Source: Actinocrispum wychmicini (lineage in GTDB: Bacteria; Actinomycetota; Actinomycetes; Mycobacteriales; Pseudonocardiaceae). Taken from it: a stretch of DNA of 64,000 bases. The notes below the pieces were generated by a model, which ran no database searches, was not told the DNA's origin, and saw only the letters and a program-made list of their open reading frames with translations. The position numbers and the translations under genes are program-made. Positions within the stretch are counted from its first letter, which is position 1. The number at the start of each line of letters is the position of its first letter. Below, in pieces: positions 1-8,040 of this stretch. The stretch lies in assembly GCF_004345645.1 (NCBI RefSeq), contig NZ_SLWS01000007.1:636858-700857 (forward strand), read 5' to 3'.

Positions 1-1530
1 GGAATGGGCAAGTTGCTTCGCACGCAAGGCGATCCGCGTCGCGACCGTGTCGTCGAGGCGGCGAGCCATCGCGTAGGCCGCGTCACTCACGGCGATGATC
101 CGCTCGGGGTCGTCCCGATGCACGAGGGTCAGCGCGTACTGGGCGAGCACCTGGGCGCGCAGCGAGCTGTCATCGGGCGGCAGGCCGTTGAGGGCTTGCT
201 CGCACCATGCCTCGACCAGGGGCACCCAGGCCGGGTCGGACACCTCGGGCAGGGCCAGGGCCACCCGACCGAGGTGCTCGGCGTCGCCGGTGCGTTGGGC
301 GAGTTGGGCAGCGGACACGCACCGCTGCTGCGCTCCGGCCGTGTCGCCCTGGAAGAAGTGCGACCGGCTCGCATCGATGAGCAAGGCGCAGCGTGCGGCC
401 GATGGCAGGTCGTCGGGTGCCGCGGCGAGCGCGCGGTCGAACAGGCCGGCCGCGTTCTCGAAGGCCAGGTCCGCGAGCGCGGCGTGGCCTGCGGCCCGAG
501 CGCTCGCGCACGCCAATGCCGCGTCGCCGAGCGGCAACGCCGCCAGCCGATGGCGGGCGATCTCCGCGAGCCGCGACTCGGGCAGGCACTCCGCGACCCG
601 CAGATGGATCGCCGACCTGTCCGATATGGACAGATCGAGGCGCAGTGCCTCCTGGAACAGGTCGTGCTGGAACTCGCGTTCCGAGGTCAGCACGCCGGCT
701 GCGACCGCGTGATCCACATGCGACAGTACAGTCCGGACGTCCGCATCGGTGATCATGGCCAGCGCGTCGACATCGATCACCGAACCCATCACCGCCGCGG
801 TGGTCAACGTGCGGAGACAGTCCGCGTCGAGGACAGCGAGGTGCTGGTGGATGGCGTCCCGGATGACCTCGGGCAGCGGTTCGTCCGCGGCCAGCCGGCC
901 GACCTCCAGGACGAACAGGGGGTTGCCCAGCGTGCGGGCGCGGACAGCCTCGGCGTCCGGCTGGTTGCCCAGCAACGCGCCGACCTCGGCGGTGGACAAG
1001 CCGGTCAGCCGCAGTTCGACGCCGTTGTCATGTCGCCCGACGAGGGCCCGTAGCCGGTTGCCGTGCGCCCGCGTCGCGAACTCGGCCGGGCGCAGCCCGC
1101 CGACGATCATCAACCGGCCGTCGTACTGGCCTCGGACCAGGTGTTCGAACAACGCAAGCGACCCGGCGTCGGCCCAGTGCAGGTCGTCCAGCACGATGAG
1201 AGTGGGCGTGGGCGTCGCCGCGAGCGACCGGCCGATCCGGTCGAACACCGCGAACCGCTGTTCGGCGCTGACCGGCGCGTCACCCGTGGCGAACTCAAGA
1301 ACCTGGCGCCACAGCCAAAAGCCCGGCGCACCGTCCTCATCGGACGCCCGCCCGCGCCGGACTGTCCAGCCACGACTCCCGGCGGTCCGGCCCAGTTCGG
1401 TCATCAGACGGGTCTTGCCCATTCCGGGTTCGCCACTGACCAGGGCGAACCCGGTGCCGCCCCGGCCAGCCCGGTCCAGCAGGTCCATCAGCGCGGCGAA
1501 CTCACCCGCCCGGCCCACGAACCTCGTCAT
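1..1530 (-). CDS. LAL-type AAA ATPase regulator, N-terminal part (truncated by window edge)
   Basis: The frame is open from an ATG at 1530 to the left edge, giving 510 codons and no stop. It begins MTRFVGRAGEF. Walker A is GEPGMGKT at residues 33-40 and Walker B is LIVLDDLHWAD at about 111-121. This is the AAA_16/STAND ATPase arrangement found at the N-terminus of large ATP-binding LuxR-family (LAL) or MalT-like regulators. The rest looks helical and TPR-like. The LuxR helix-turn-helix expected at the C-terminus would lie outside the window, so the regulator role is inferred. The gene is divergent from the methyltransferase at 1563, only 32 bp away. Confidence 0.8.
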   Translation of the reverse strand, partial: MTRFVGRAGEFAALMDLLDRAGRGGTGFALVSGEPGMGKTRLMTELGRTAGSRGWTVRRGRASDEDGAPGFWLWRQVLEFATGDAPVSAEQRFAVFDRIGRSLAATPTPTLIVLDDLHWADAGSLALFEHLVRGQYDGRLMIVGGLRPAEFATRAHGNRLRALVGRHDNGVELRLTGLSTAEVGALLGNQPDAEAVRARTLGNPLFVLEVGRLAADEPLPEVIRDAIHQHLAVLDADCLRTLTTAAVMGSVIDVDALAMITDADVRTVLSHVDHAVAAGVLTSEREFQHDLFQEALRLDLSISDRSAIHLRVAECLPESRLAEIARHRLAALPLGDAALACASARAAGHAALADLAFENAAGLFDRALAAAPDDLPSAARCALLIDASRSHFFQGDTAGAQQRCVSAAQLAQRTGDAEHLGRVALALPEVSDPAWVPLVEAWCEQALNGLPPDDSSLRAQVLAQYALTLVHRDDPERIIAVSDAAYAMARRLDDTVATRIALRAKQLAHS

Positions 1531-1562
1531 CGTCTCAGTATCGCCGATCAGGGATTTCCACG

Positions 1563-2378
1563 GTGCCCACGTCGTCGGCGCCGCATACAACGACAGGCAT
1601 GAACACCGTTGACTGGAGCATGGGCCGGTTCGAACAGATCGCCCCGCAACTGCTGCCCGCCGCCCGCGCCGCTCTCGACCTCATCGCCCTGAAACCCGGC
1701 ACCCACCTCGTCGACATCGGATGCGGCACCGGCAACGCCGCCCTGCTCGCCGCCCAGGAACCCGGGGTCCTCGTCACCGGCGTGGACCCCGCGCCGCGAC
1801 TACTGGAGATCGCCCGTCGCGGCGTCGAGCGGCTTGACGTCAAATTCGTGCAGGGCGACGCCGCGGCGATCCCCTTGCCGGACGCGAGCGCGGACGTGGT
1901 CATGTCGGTGTTCGGCGTGATCTTCGCCGCCGATCCAGTCGCCGCCGCGGCCGACATGGCCCGTGTCGCCACGTCGGACGGGCAGATCGTGTTCACCGCG
2001 TGGCTGCCGGGCGGCCTCATCAACGCGGTGTCCGGCGTGTTCATGGAAGCAGTGGCGAAGGCCACCGGCGGCCCGCCAGGCCCGATGTTCGCCTGGCACG
2101 ACGAAGCCACTGTGCGCGAACTGTTGCGCCCCCACGGGTTCGACGTGCGACTGCACGAACGTGAACTGACGTTCACCGCGGCCTCGGTCGCCGACTACTG
2201 GCAGAACCAGGTACTCGATCACCCGTTCGCCCTCGCCTTCGGCCCCCTGCTGCGCCAGCACGACCTGCAAACCGACGCACAGGAACGGGCGATCGCCCTG
2301 CTCACGGAAGGCAACGAGAACCCGGCCGCCTTCCAGGCCACCGCCCGCTACGTCCTGGTCACAGCACGGCGCCAGTGA
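1563..2378 (+). CDS. class I SAM-dependent methyltransferase
   Basis: 271 residues if started at GTG 1563; ATG 1599 is an alternative start that removes 12 residues. The SAM-binding glycine loop VDIGCGTGN lies at about residues 50-58, followed by the acidic loop TGVDPAP and a QGDAAAIPLPDASADVV segment typical of the UbiE/Methyltransf_11 family. The substrate cannot be told from sequence. It stands alone, divergent from the ATPase regulator and convergent with the small genes at 2408-3051. Nothing links it to the biosynthetic genes further right. Confidence 0.8.
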   Translation: MPTSSAPHTTTGMNTVDWSMGRFEQIAPQLLPAARAALDLIALKPGTHLVDIGCGTGNAALLAAQEPGVLVTGVDPAPRLLEIARRGVERLDVKFVQGDAAAIPLPDASADVVMSVFGVIFAADPVAAAADMARVATSDGQIVFTAWLPGGLINAVSGVFMEAVAKATGGPPGPMFAWHDEATVRELLRPHGFDVRLHERELTFTAASVADYWQNQVLDHPFALAFGPLLRQHDLQTDAQERAIALLTEGNENPAAFQATARYVLVTARRQ

Positions 2379-2407
2379 CCAGCGGCGCCGATCTGGGACA
2401 CTGCTTG

Positions 2408-2686
2408 TCAGTCGTCCGTGGTCGCGCGCAAGCGCAGACCGCGCCCGGGTTTCTTGGCCTTCATGGCTCGTTGCCGCCTCGCGGCTGTTCTTCGTTGTGT
2501 CGCGGGGTCTGGTGGGTCGGGGGGTTTCGGAGGCTGTGGCGGGGGCGGCTGCTCATCCGGTTCCTTGTCTGACGCTGTGGCTTGGGGCGGTCCCGGGTCG
2601 CGCTGGAACCAACTGGCGCAGGCCGCCACGAACACTCCCAGCCCGACACCACCGATGACGAGATAGATGAGCTGGTCAGTGCTCAT
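2408..2686 (-). CDS. small membrane-anchored proline-rich protein
   Basis: 92 residues. An N-terminal transmembrane helix (about residues 5-26, LIYLVIGGVGLGVFVAACASW) is followed by a Pro-rich stretch at about 43-62 and a basic tail rich in Arg and Lys. No recognised family. The start overlaps the stop of the upstream gene as ATGA at 2683-2686, so the two small membrane proteins form one translationally coupled unit. Function unknown. Confidence 0.6.
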   Translation of the reverse strand: MSTDQLIYLVIGGVGLGVFVAACASWFQRDPGPPQATASDKEPDEQPPPPQPPKPPDPPDPATQRRTAARRQRAMKAKKPGRGLRLRATTDD

Positions 2687-3051
2687 CGGACACCTCGGCC
2701 AGCCGCGTCGGTCACTCGCACGCTCACGCTCATCCGTGCGGCGAAGATCAGCAGCCCGACCGCACCCAGCAGGCAGCCGAGCACCGCCACACCGGGCACA
2801 GCCGCCTTGATCTCTTGCTTGAGCAGGGCGACCACCACCGTGACGAGGAACCCGATCGCGCTGGTCGCGGCGCCTTTGGCCAGCGCGGCGACCCGGTCCC
2901 GCTCCCAGACCACGTACTCCAGCGCGAACGTGTCCGGCCAGACCGGTCGTCCGACCCGGCGCCACCCCCACGACGACAGCGCCGCCCCCGCCGCCAGCGA
3001 GACGATCAACGTGAGCCACTGGGCCCACCCTTGCGGCCACAACCCGATCAC
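2683..3051 (-). CDS. hypothetical membrane protein
   Basis: 122 residues from a GTG at 3051, chosen because GGAAAGGTG lies just upstream; longer in-frame extensions run into the TetR operator and the opposite gene. About three hydrophobic segments are visible: near residues 8-25, around SAIGFLVTVVVALL, and VAVLGCLLGAVGLLIF near the end. No family recognised. It is coupled to the following small membrane gene by an ATGA overlap and is divergent from the TetR gene, so the operator at 3138-3160 may also control it. Confidence 0.55.
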   Translation of the reverse strand: MIGLWPQGWAQWLTLIVSLAAGAALSSWGWRRVGRPVWPDTFALEYVVWERDRVAALAKGAATSAIGFLVTVVVALLKQEIKAAVPGVAVLGCLLGAVGLLIFAARMSVSVRVTDAAGRGVR

Positions 3052-3137
3052 CGTAGCGACACCTTTCCACGACCCGTGTTGTGTCTCATCGCGAGCGACG
3101 CCCAAACGTTGCGCCGCCGTCGAGCTCGGGCTATGTT

Positions 3138-3160
3138 GTGTACGATACCGTATCGTACAC
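3138..3160. promoter_or_regulatory. perfect palindromic TetR-type operator
   Basis: Arms gtgtacgatac and gtatcgtacac are exact inverted repeats around a single central C, 23 bp in all. The site ends 11 bp before the ATG of the TetR gene at 3172 and lies between divergent transcription units. It is therefore very probably the autoregulatory operator of that repressor (inference from position and symmetry). Confidence 0.8.
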
Positions 3161-3171
3161 TTCGAGGTGAC

Positions 3172-3753
3172 ATGGTCCGAGGAACCGAACGCGAGCAGGC
3201 CATCCTGGCCGCGACGCTCGAACTGCTCGGCGAGGTCGGCTACGCGGCGATGACCATCGACGCGGTGGCCGCGCGGGCACACGCCAGCAAAACCACGATC
3301 TACCGCCGCTGGAGCGGCAAGCCCGAACTGGTCAAGGCGGCCCTGGACCACCTTGACGCCGATGAGGTGGCCGACCCGCCCGACACCGGCACACTGCGCG
3401 GCGATCTCCTGGCCGCGCTGCGCGCGTCCTGCGCGCGGATCGACGACCGGTACGTGGTCCTCATGACCGGCCTGATCCACGCGATGCGGCTGGAGCCCGA
3501 CCTCGCCGACGCCCTGCGCGCCCATGTGGACAACGAGGACTTGTCACCCTTCCAGGTGATCGTCGTGCGGGCCGCCGTCCGCGGCGAACTGCCCGCCGAC
3601 ACCGACTCACGGCCGGCCCACCACGTGGCCGAAGGTCAGATCCTGCGGCACATGCTGCTCGGCCGACCACTCGACGCCGACTTCCTGACGACCTTGGTCG
3701 ACACACTCCTGCTCCCGCTGTTGACCCACCACTTCCCCTCGGAGCCAACCTGA
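3172..3753 (+). CDS. TetR/AcrR-family transcriptional repressor
   Basis: 193 residues; ATG 3172 is preceded by GAGGTGAC. The N-terminal helix-turn-helix is clear: ILAATLELLGEVGYAAMTIDAVAARAHASKTTIYRRW (residues about 10-46, written here only as an identification stretch in two halves: helix 1 ILAATLELLGEVG, recognition part ASKTTIYRRW). The C-terminal ligand domain is divergent. The stop overlaps the start of the esterase gene (TGATG), and the flavin monooxygenase follows. The likely role is to sense an aromatic or ester compound and de-repress its breakdown; the ligand is unknown. Confidence 0.88.
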   Translation: MVRGTEREQAILAATLELLGEVGYAAMTIDAVAARAHASKTTIYRRWSGKPELVKAALDHLDADEVADPPDTGTLRGDLLAALRASCARIDDRYVVLMTGLIHAMRLEPDLADALRAHVDNEDLSPFQVIVVRAAVRGELPADTDSRPAHHVAEGQILRHMLLGRPLDADFLTTLVDTLLLPLLTHHFPSEPT

Positions 3754-4661
3754 TGCCCAGCATCCGAGCACGCCTGCTGGCCGCCGCCGTCGCGGCACTG
3801 CGTGTGCAGAAAATGTTCGACGGTCCTGAACGGATCCGCCGCTCCGTCGCCGGCGACCGCCGCAAAGGCCCCGCCGCCCCCTCAGCGAAGGTCCGCGAGC
3901 GCTTTTCCGTGCGAGAGGAGGAGTTCAGCAGCTGCCGTGTGTACACAGTGGCCCCACGCGACGGCGACTCCCCCGCACGGCGGGTGCTCTACCTGCACGG
4001 CGGCGGCTGGACGATGTCGATCACCGAGCCGCACTGGGGCCTGATCGCCAAGCTGGCGCGGCGCCTGGACTGCGCGGTCACCGTGCCGCTGTTCCCGCTG
4101 GCACCCGAGCACACCGCCCGCGACACCTTCGCCATGCTGCTGCCCTTCTACGCCGACCTGGCCGCCCAGGGCGAGTTGACGGTGATGGGCGACTCCTCCG
4201 GCGGCAACCTGGCGCTCTCGCTCGCTATGCAGGCTCGGTCGGCCGGCATGCCCCAGCCCGCGCGGATCGTGCTGCTGTCCCCCGCCCCGGACGCCACGTT
4301 CAGCAATCCCGAGCTCGCCCGACTGGACCACCGCGACCCCATCCTGCCCGCCCGCGGCCTGCCGGAGTTGGGCCGCGTCTACGCCGGCGACCTCGACGTG
4401 CGCGACCCGGTGGTCAGCCCCCTGTTCGGGATGCTGACCGGCCTCCCGCCGACCGCGATCTTCACCGGCACCCGGGACATCCTCAACGCCGACGCCCACC
4501 GGCTGCGCGAAAAGGCCACCCGGGCAGGGGTTCCGGTGGCCTGGCACGAGTATCCCGACATGCTGCACGTCTGGCCCCTGTTCCCGATCCCCGAGGCCAC
4601 GCACGCCCTGGAACAGATCGCGGCGTTCATCACCACGGCACCGACGACGTCCCACTCATGA
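3753..4661 (+). CDS. alpha/beta hydrolase, hormone-sensitive-lipase (family IV) esterase
   Basis: 302 residues. The oxyanion-hole motif HGGGW is at residues 82-86 and the nucleophile motif GDSSGG puts the catalytic Ser near 148. GTRDILNAD and DMLHVWPLF supply the expected Asp and His late in the protein. This is the hallmark set of family IV (HSL) carboxylesterases. It is coupled at both ends (TGATG to TetR, ATGA to the flavin monooxygenase), which suggests an inducible operon that hydrolyses and then hydroxylates a xenobiotic or natural product. The substrate is unknown. Confidence 0.87.
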   Translation: MPSIRARLLAAAVAALRVQKMFDGPERIRRSVAGDRRKGPAAPSAKVRERFSVREEEFSSCRVYTVAPRDGDSPARRVLYLHGGGWTMSITEPHWGLIAKLARRLDCAVTVPLFPLAPEHTARDTFAMLLPFYADLAAQGELTVMGDSSGGNLALSLAMQARSAGMPQPARIVLLSPAPDATFSNPELARLDHRDPILPARGLPELGRVYAGDLDVRDPVVSPLFGMLTGLPPTAIFTGTRDILNADAHRLREKATRAGVPVAWHEYPDMLHVWPLFPIPEATHALEQIAAFITTAPTTSHS

Positions 4662-6160
4662 CAAGGAAGAAATCCACTATGGACCCGGTCCTGATCGTCG
4701 GCGCCGGCCCGAGCGGCCTTACCCTGGCCTGTGAGCTGGCCCGCCGGGGTGTCGCGTGCCGCGTCGTGGAGAAGGCGCCGCACCTGTTCGCCAGCTCCCG
4801 TGGCAAGGGCCTGCAACCGCGCACGCTGGAGGTCTTCGACGACCTCGGCGTGATCGACGAGGTGCTGGACGCCGGCATGCCGTTCCCGTCGTTCCGGCTC
4901 TACGCCGGCCGCGAGATCGTCTGGGAGCGGACGCTGCAGCAGATGCTGGGTGTCGGCGCGATCGAGCACCGAGCTGACGCGCCGTACCCGTTGCCGTGGC
5001 TGCTGCCGCAATGGCGTACCGACGAGATCCTCTTGGCACGATTGCGCGCGCTCGGCGGTGACGTCGAGTTCCAGACCGAGCTCGTGGCGTTGCGCCCCGA
5101 CGCTGACGGCGTCACCGCCACGGTCTCCCGTGACGGTGACGTGTCCGAGATCCGCGCGGCCTACCTGGTGGGCACGGACGGCGGGCGCAGCACGGTCCGC
5201 AAGAGCATCGGCGTCGGCTTCGAGGGTGAGACCTTCGAGAGCGAACGGACCCTGCTCGGCGACGTGCGGGTGGACGGCCTGGACGGCGTTTACTGCCACA
5301 TGCTGACCCGGGACGGCGACGTCGGCAACCGGTTCTCGTTCTGGAACCTGCCGTGCACACCGTATTTCCAGTTCGTGGTGACCATGCCGACCGAGCAGGT
5401 TCCGGAGCTTTCCCTTGACGGGCTGCGCGGCCTGCTCCTGGAACGCACCGGGCGCACCGACATCCGGCTGCACGACCTGCGCTCGATCTCGCTCTACCGC
5501 GTGAACGCGCGGATGACACAACAGTTTCGGGTAGGCCGGGTACTACTCGCGGGTGACGCGGCGCACGTGCACTCCTCGGCCGGTGGCCAGGGTCTCAACC
5601 TCAGCGTTCAGGACGCGTACAACCTCGGCTGGAAACTCGCCGGAGTGCTCGACGGCGCGCCCAACGCGTTGCTCGACACCTACGAAGCCGAACGATTCCC
5701 TGTGGCCGCAGACGTTCTCGGCCTGAGCACCGCGTTGGCCGAGCGTAACTTCGCACCACCATCCAACACCGGCACGAGCCCAGCGATCACCCAACTCGGT
5801 ATCGGGTACCGCGGCGGCCCACTCGCCGCGGAGAACCGAGCCACGCCGGGCCTGCTCCAGGCAGGCGACCGTGCGCCCGACGGTCCCGTGCACGGTCCAG
5901 ACGGCGCTCGACTGTTCGACGTCTTCCGCGGCACCCACTTCACCCTGCTTGGGTTCGGTGTGGACGTGGCCGAGTTCGAGCGCCGCCGCCCAGGAGTGGT
6001 CCGGGCTCGGACAGTGGGACAGCACGACGGTCAGGTGCGGACCACCTACGACGCGGCCGACGGCGCGCTCTTCCTGATCCGCCCCGACGGCTATGTCGGG
6101 GCGGTATCGCAGACACCCGCGGCGATCGAGGACTACCTGTGCCGCGTCACCGGTCGCTGA
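4658..6160 (+). CDS. FAD-dependent aromatic-ring hydroxylase (group A flavin monooxygenase)
   Basis: 500 residues. The FAD-binding GxGxxG is VGAGPSG near residues 14-20; the second motif VGTDGGRSTVRK and the third motif VLLAGDAAHVHSSAGGQGLN are both present. The C-terminal thioredoxin-like part is typical of PheA/TfdB-type and polyketide or rifampicin hydroxylases. It uses NAD(P)H and O2 to hydroxylate an aromatic ring. It is the third gene of the TetR-controlled operon. The 3' end overlaps the convergent SRPBCC gene by 14 bp. A detoxifying role is an inference. Confidence 0.85.
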   Translation: MTRKKSTMDPVLIVGAGPSGLTLACELARRGVACRVVEKAPHLFASSRGKGLQPRTLEVFDDLGVIDEVLDAGMPFPSFRLYAGREIVWERTLQQMLGVGAIEHRADAPYPLPWLLPQWRTDEILLARLRALGGDVEFQTELVALRPDADGVTATVSRDGDVSEIRAAYLVGTDGGRSTVRKSIGVGFEGETFESERTLLGDVRVDGLDGVYCHMLTRDGDVGNRFSFWNLPCTPYFQFVVTMPTEQVPELSLDGLRGLLLERTGRTDIRLHDLRSISLYRVNARMTQQFRVGRVLLAGDAAHVHSSAGGQGLNLSVQDAYNLGWKLAGVLDGAPNALLDTYEAERFPVAADVLGLSTALAERNFAPPSNTGTSPAITQLGIGYRGGPLAAENRATPGLLQAGDRAPDGPVHGPDGARLFDVFRGTHFTLLGFGVDVAEFERRRPGVVRARTVGQHDGQVRTTYDAADGALFLIRPDGYVGAVSQTPAAIEDYLCRVTGR

Positions 6161-6662
6161 GGTCAGTTCGAGCGGCGAGTTCGTCGTAGTACGGCTTCAT
6201 GGCGGGGTAGTACTCGTCGAAGTCCCGCTGCGGCGAACCGTCGCGCGCGGCGACGAGCAGGTCCATGTAGTACTCCCACCCCGGGCCGACCTCGCCGATC
6301 TTGTCCACGGTGTCCAGGTGGTTGACGAGCCGAAGTTCGGTCAGGCCCTGCTGTTCCGACAGCAACAGTTCCATCCGCCACGCGCCGGCCTCGTCGGACG
6401 AGGAGACCGCCAGGCGCCGCGGCGGTTCGCACGCGTCGATGCGGAGTTCGAACCAGGGTGACTGCTCCTCGAACACCATCTGGACCTTGATCGTCCGGCC
6501 GGGCGCGGCATCGCCCTCCCAGGGACCGAACCAGCGGGCGGTGCGTTCGGGTTCGGTGACGCTGGCCCACACGTCCGTGATCGGCGCGCGGAACGTGCGG
6601 GGCAGCACCAGGTCACTTCCGACAGCGGTGCGGAACAGTTGGCCGGTGGGCACGAGACTCAT
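6147..6662 (-). CDS. SRPBCC/AHSA1-domain protein
   Basis: 171 residues. The START-like fold is shown by LPRTFRAPITDVWASVTEPE followed by RWFGPWEG, the usual pattern of the activator of Hsp90 ATPase (AHSA1) family. Such proteins bind small hydrophobic ligands and are often encoded next to an ArsR regulator, as here: the start overlaps the stop of the ArsR gene (ATGA at 6659-6662). Precise function unknown. Confidence 0.8.
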   Translation of the reverse strand: MSLVPTGQLFRTAVGSDLVLPRTFRAPITDVWASVTEPERTARWFGPWEGDAAPGRTIKVQMVFEEQSPWFELRIDACEPPRRLAVSSSDEAGAWRMELLLSEQQGLTELRLVNHLDTVDKIGEVGPGWEYYMDLLVAARDGSPQRDFDEYYPAMKPYYDELAARTDLSDR

Positions 6663-7021
6663 GCCGTGTTTTCCTCTCCGTGTTCAGTGGCGTCGCGGGT
6701 GACGCGTTCGCGACGAGTGCGGTGGACTTCGGTCTCCAACGCGTCAAGGCGTTGCTGCCAACCAGAAGGCCGGACGAACTGGGCCAGCCACTCGATGAGC
6801 TCGGCGAACCGGTGCGCGTCAAGCGCGTAGAACCGTTGCCTGCCAACGAGTTCGTCGTACACCAGGCCGCTGTCCCGCAGCACGCGCAGATGACGGGACA
6901 CGGCCGGCCGGCTGATCGCGAAGCCCGCGGCGATCTCCCCCGCCGAGAGCCGCCTGTGTCGCAGCATCACGAGGATGTCCCGACGCACCGGGTCCGCTAT
7001 CGCCCCAGCGATCTGATCCAC
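6659..7021 (-). CDS. ArsR-family winged-helix regulator
   Basis: 120 residues from GTG 7021. The winged helix is clear: IADPVRRDILVMLRHRR, then AGEIAAGFAISRPAVSRHLRVL and the wing GLVYDELVGRQRFYAL. No metal-binding ELCVCD-type motif is visible, so it belongs to the non-metal ArsR group commonly paired with AHSA1 proteins. A palindrome sits 8 bp upstream of the start (7029-7048) and fits autoregulation. Confidence 0.87.
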   Translation of the reverse strand: MDQIAGAIADPVRRDILVMLRHRRLSAGEIAAGFAISRPAVSRHLRVLRDSGLVYDELVGRQRFYALDAHRFAELIEWLAQFVRPSGWQQRLDALETEVHRTRRERVTRDATEHGEENTA

Positions 7022-7028
7022 CCAAGAA

Positions 7029-7048
7029 GCGTAACCGATGGGTTACGC
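7029..7048. promoter_or_regulatory. palindromic ArsR-type operator
   Basis: gcgtaacc and ggttacgc are exact inverted arms around gatg. The site lies just upstream of the ArsR start and overlaps the last codons of the upstream GNAT gene. Its position suggests it is the operator of the ArsR/SRPBCC operon. Confidence 0.6.
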
Positions 7049-7987
7049 GTTAGCAAGACCCGAGGTCCTGATGAGCGGCACGTCCCGCGACAACTCCCGG
7101 AATCCGACGCTGTAGTACAGCCCGCGCGCCGCGGGATGTCCCGGCCCGCCCAGGCAGGCGACCGTCACGTGAGTGGCCCCGGCTGCCCGCGCCTGACGCA
7201 TCCCGTGCAGGAGCATCGCCCTGCCCAGTCCCAGCCGCCGGTAGCCCGGATGCGTCCCGACCGGCTCGAACTCGGCGGTCTTGTTCGCTTCGTCGAGCCA
7301 CATGATCGTCGAGGACGCCATCGTCCCGTCCGGCGCTTCCACCAGGATGTGCAGGTCGCCGCGATACGTCGCGCTCTGCCGGACGCCCTGGTAGCCCTCG
7401 GCCGTGTACGTCGACGGGGCCCAGGCGTCCAGGTGGGCCTGGACCGCGGCCGCCGGCCCGGCTTCGTCGGCGGTGCGGAACCGGAATCCGGCCGGCAGTA
7501 CCGGCTGTTCCACGTCGGTGAGGTCCCGCTCGTTGAGCTGGGTCCATGATCCGGCCGGGTCGGTCTGATAACCGTGCGCCGCCCAGCGCTTCAGGGCGAA
7601 CTCATCGGCGGCGCCTGGCGACACCGTGCGCTCGATGTCCCCCGCTGTGGCGGCGTACCAGTCGATCACGTCGTCGACCAGCTCGGCGTGGTCGGGATGG
7701 ACCTGATACGCCAGATAGGCGCCGGTGACGTCCCGCACCGACCCGTCGCTCCGCCGCATCTGGTGTGGCAGATAGACCCAGCCCCACGCCACCAGATCCG
7801 CACCGGCGAACCACAGCCGACGCCGCCAGGTCTCGCCGGCGCCGGCGTGCCCCTTGCCCCAGTTCCAGGCCAGCTCGCCGAACGACGCGTCGCTGTTCAC
7901 CAGGTCCAGGCGCACGGCGGTGACGCGCTGCGCCAGACCCTGCATGAGCTGCACGTCCGCGACGGTCACAAGCTCGACGTTCGTCAT
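7043..7987 (-). CDS. GNAT-family N-acetyltransferase
   Basis: 314 residues from ATG 7987. The C-terminal half carries the acetyl-CoA loop RRLGLGRA and a following GATHVTVACLG strand with the NPAA-like GHPAARGLYYSVGF segment typical of GNATs. The N-terminal half looks like a second, diverged GNAT-like domain, as in actinomycete tandem GNATs of the Eis/MshD type. It lies just downstream of the drug exporter on the same strand, so a drug-modifying or resistance role is possible but not shown. Confidence 0.8.
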   Translation of the reverse strand: MTNVELVTVADVQLMQGLAQRVTAVRLDLVNSDASFGELAWNWGKGHAGAGETWRRRLWFAGADLVAWGWVYLPHQMRRSDGSVRDVTGAYLAYQVHPDHAELVDDVIDWYAATAGDIERTVSPGAADEFALKRWAAHGYQTDPAGSWTQLNERDLTDVEQPVLPAGFRFRTADEAGPAAAVQAHLDAWAPSTYTAEGYQGVRQSATYRGDLHILVEAPDGTMASSTIMWLDEANKTAEFEPVGTHPGYRRLGLGRAMLLHGMRQARAAGATHVTVACLGGPGHPAARGLYYSVGFRELSRDVPLIRTSGLANA

Positions 7988-8040
7988 AGCGTGTGACTGT
8001 GTCAGCACGCCGCGACGCAGTCGAACCGTTTCCCCCGTGG

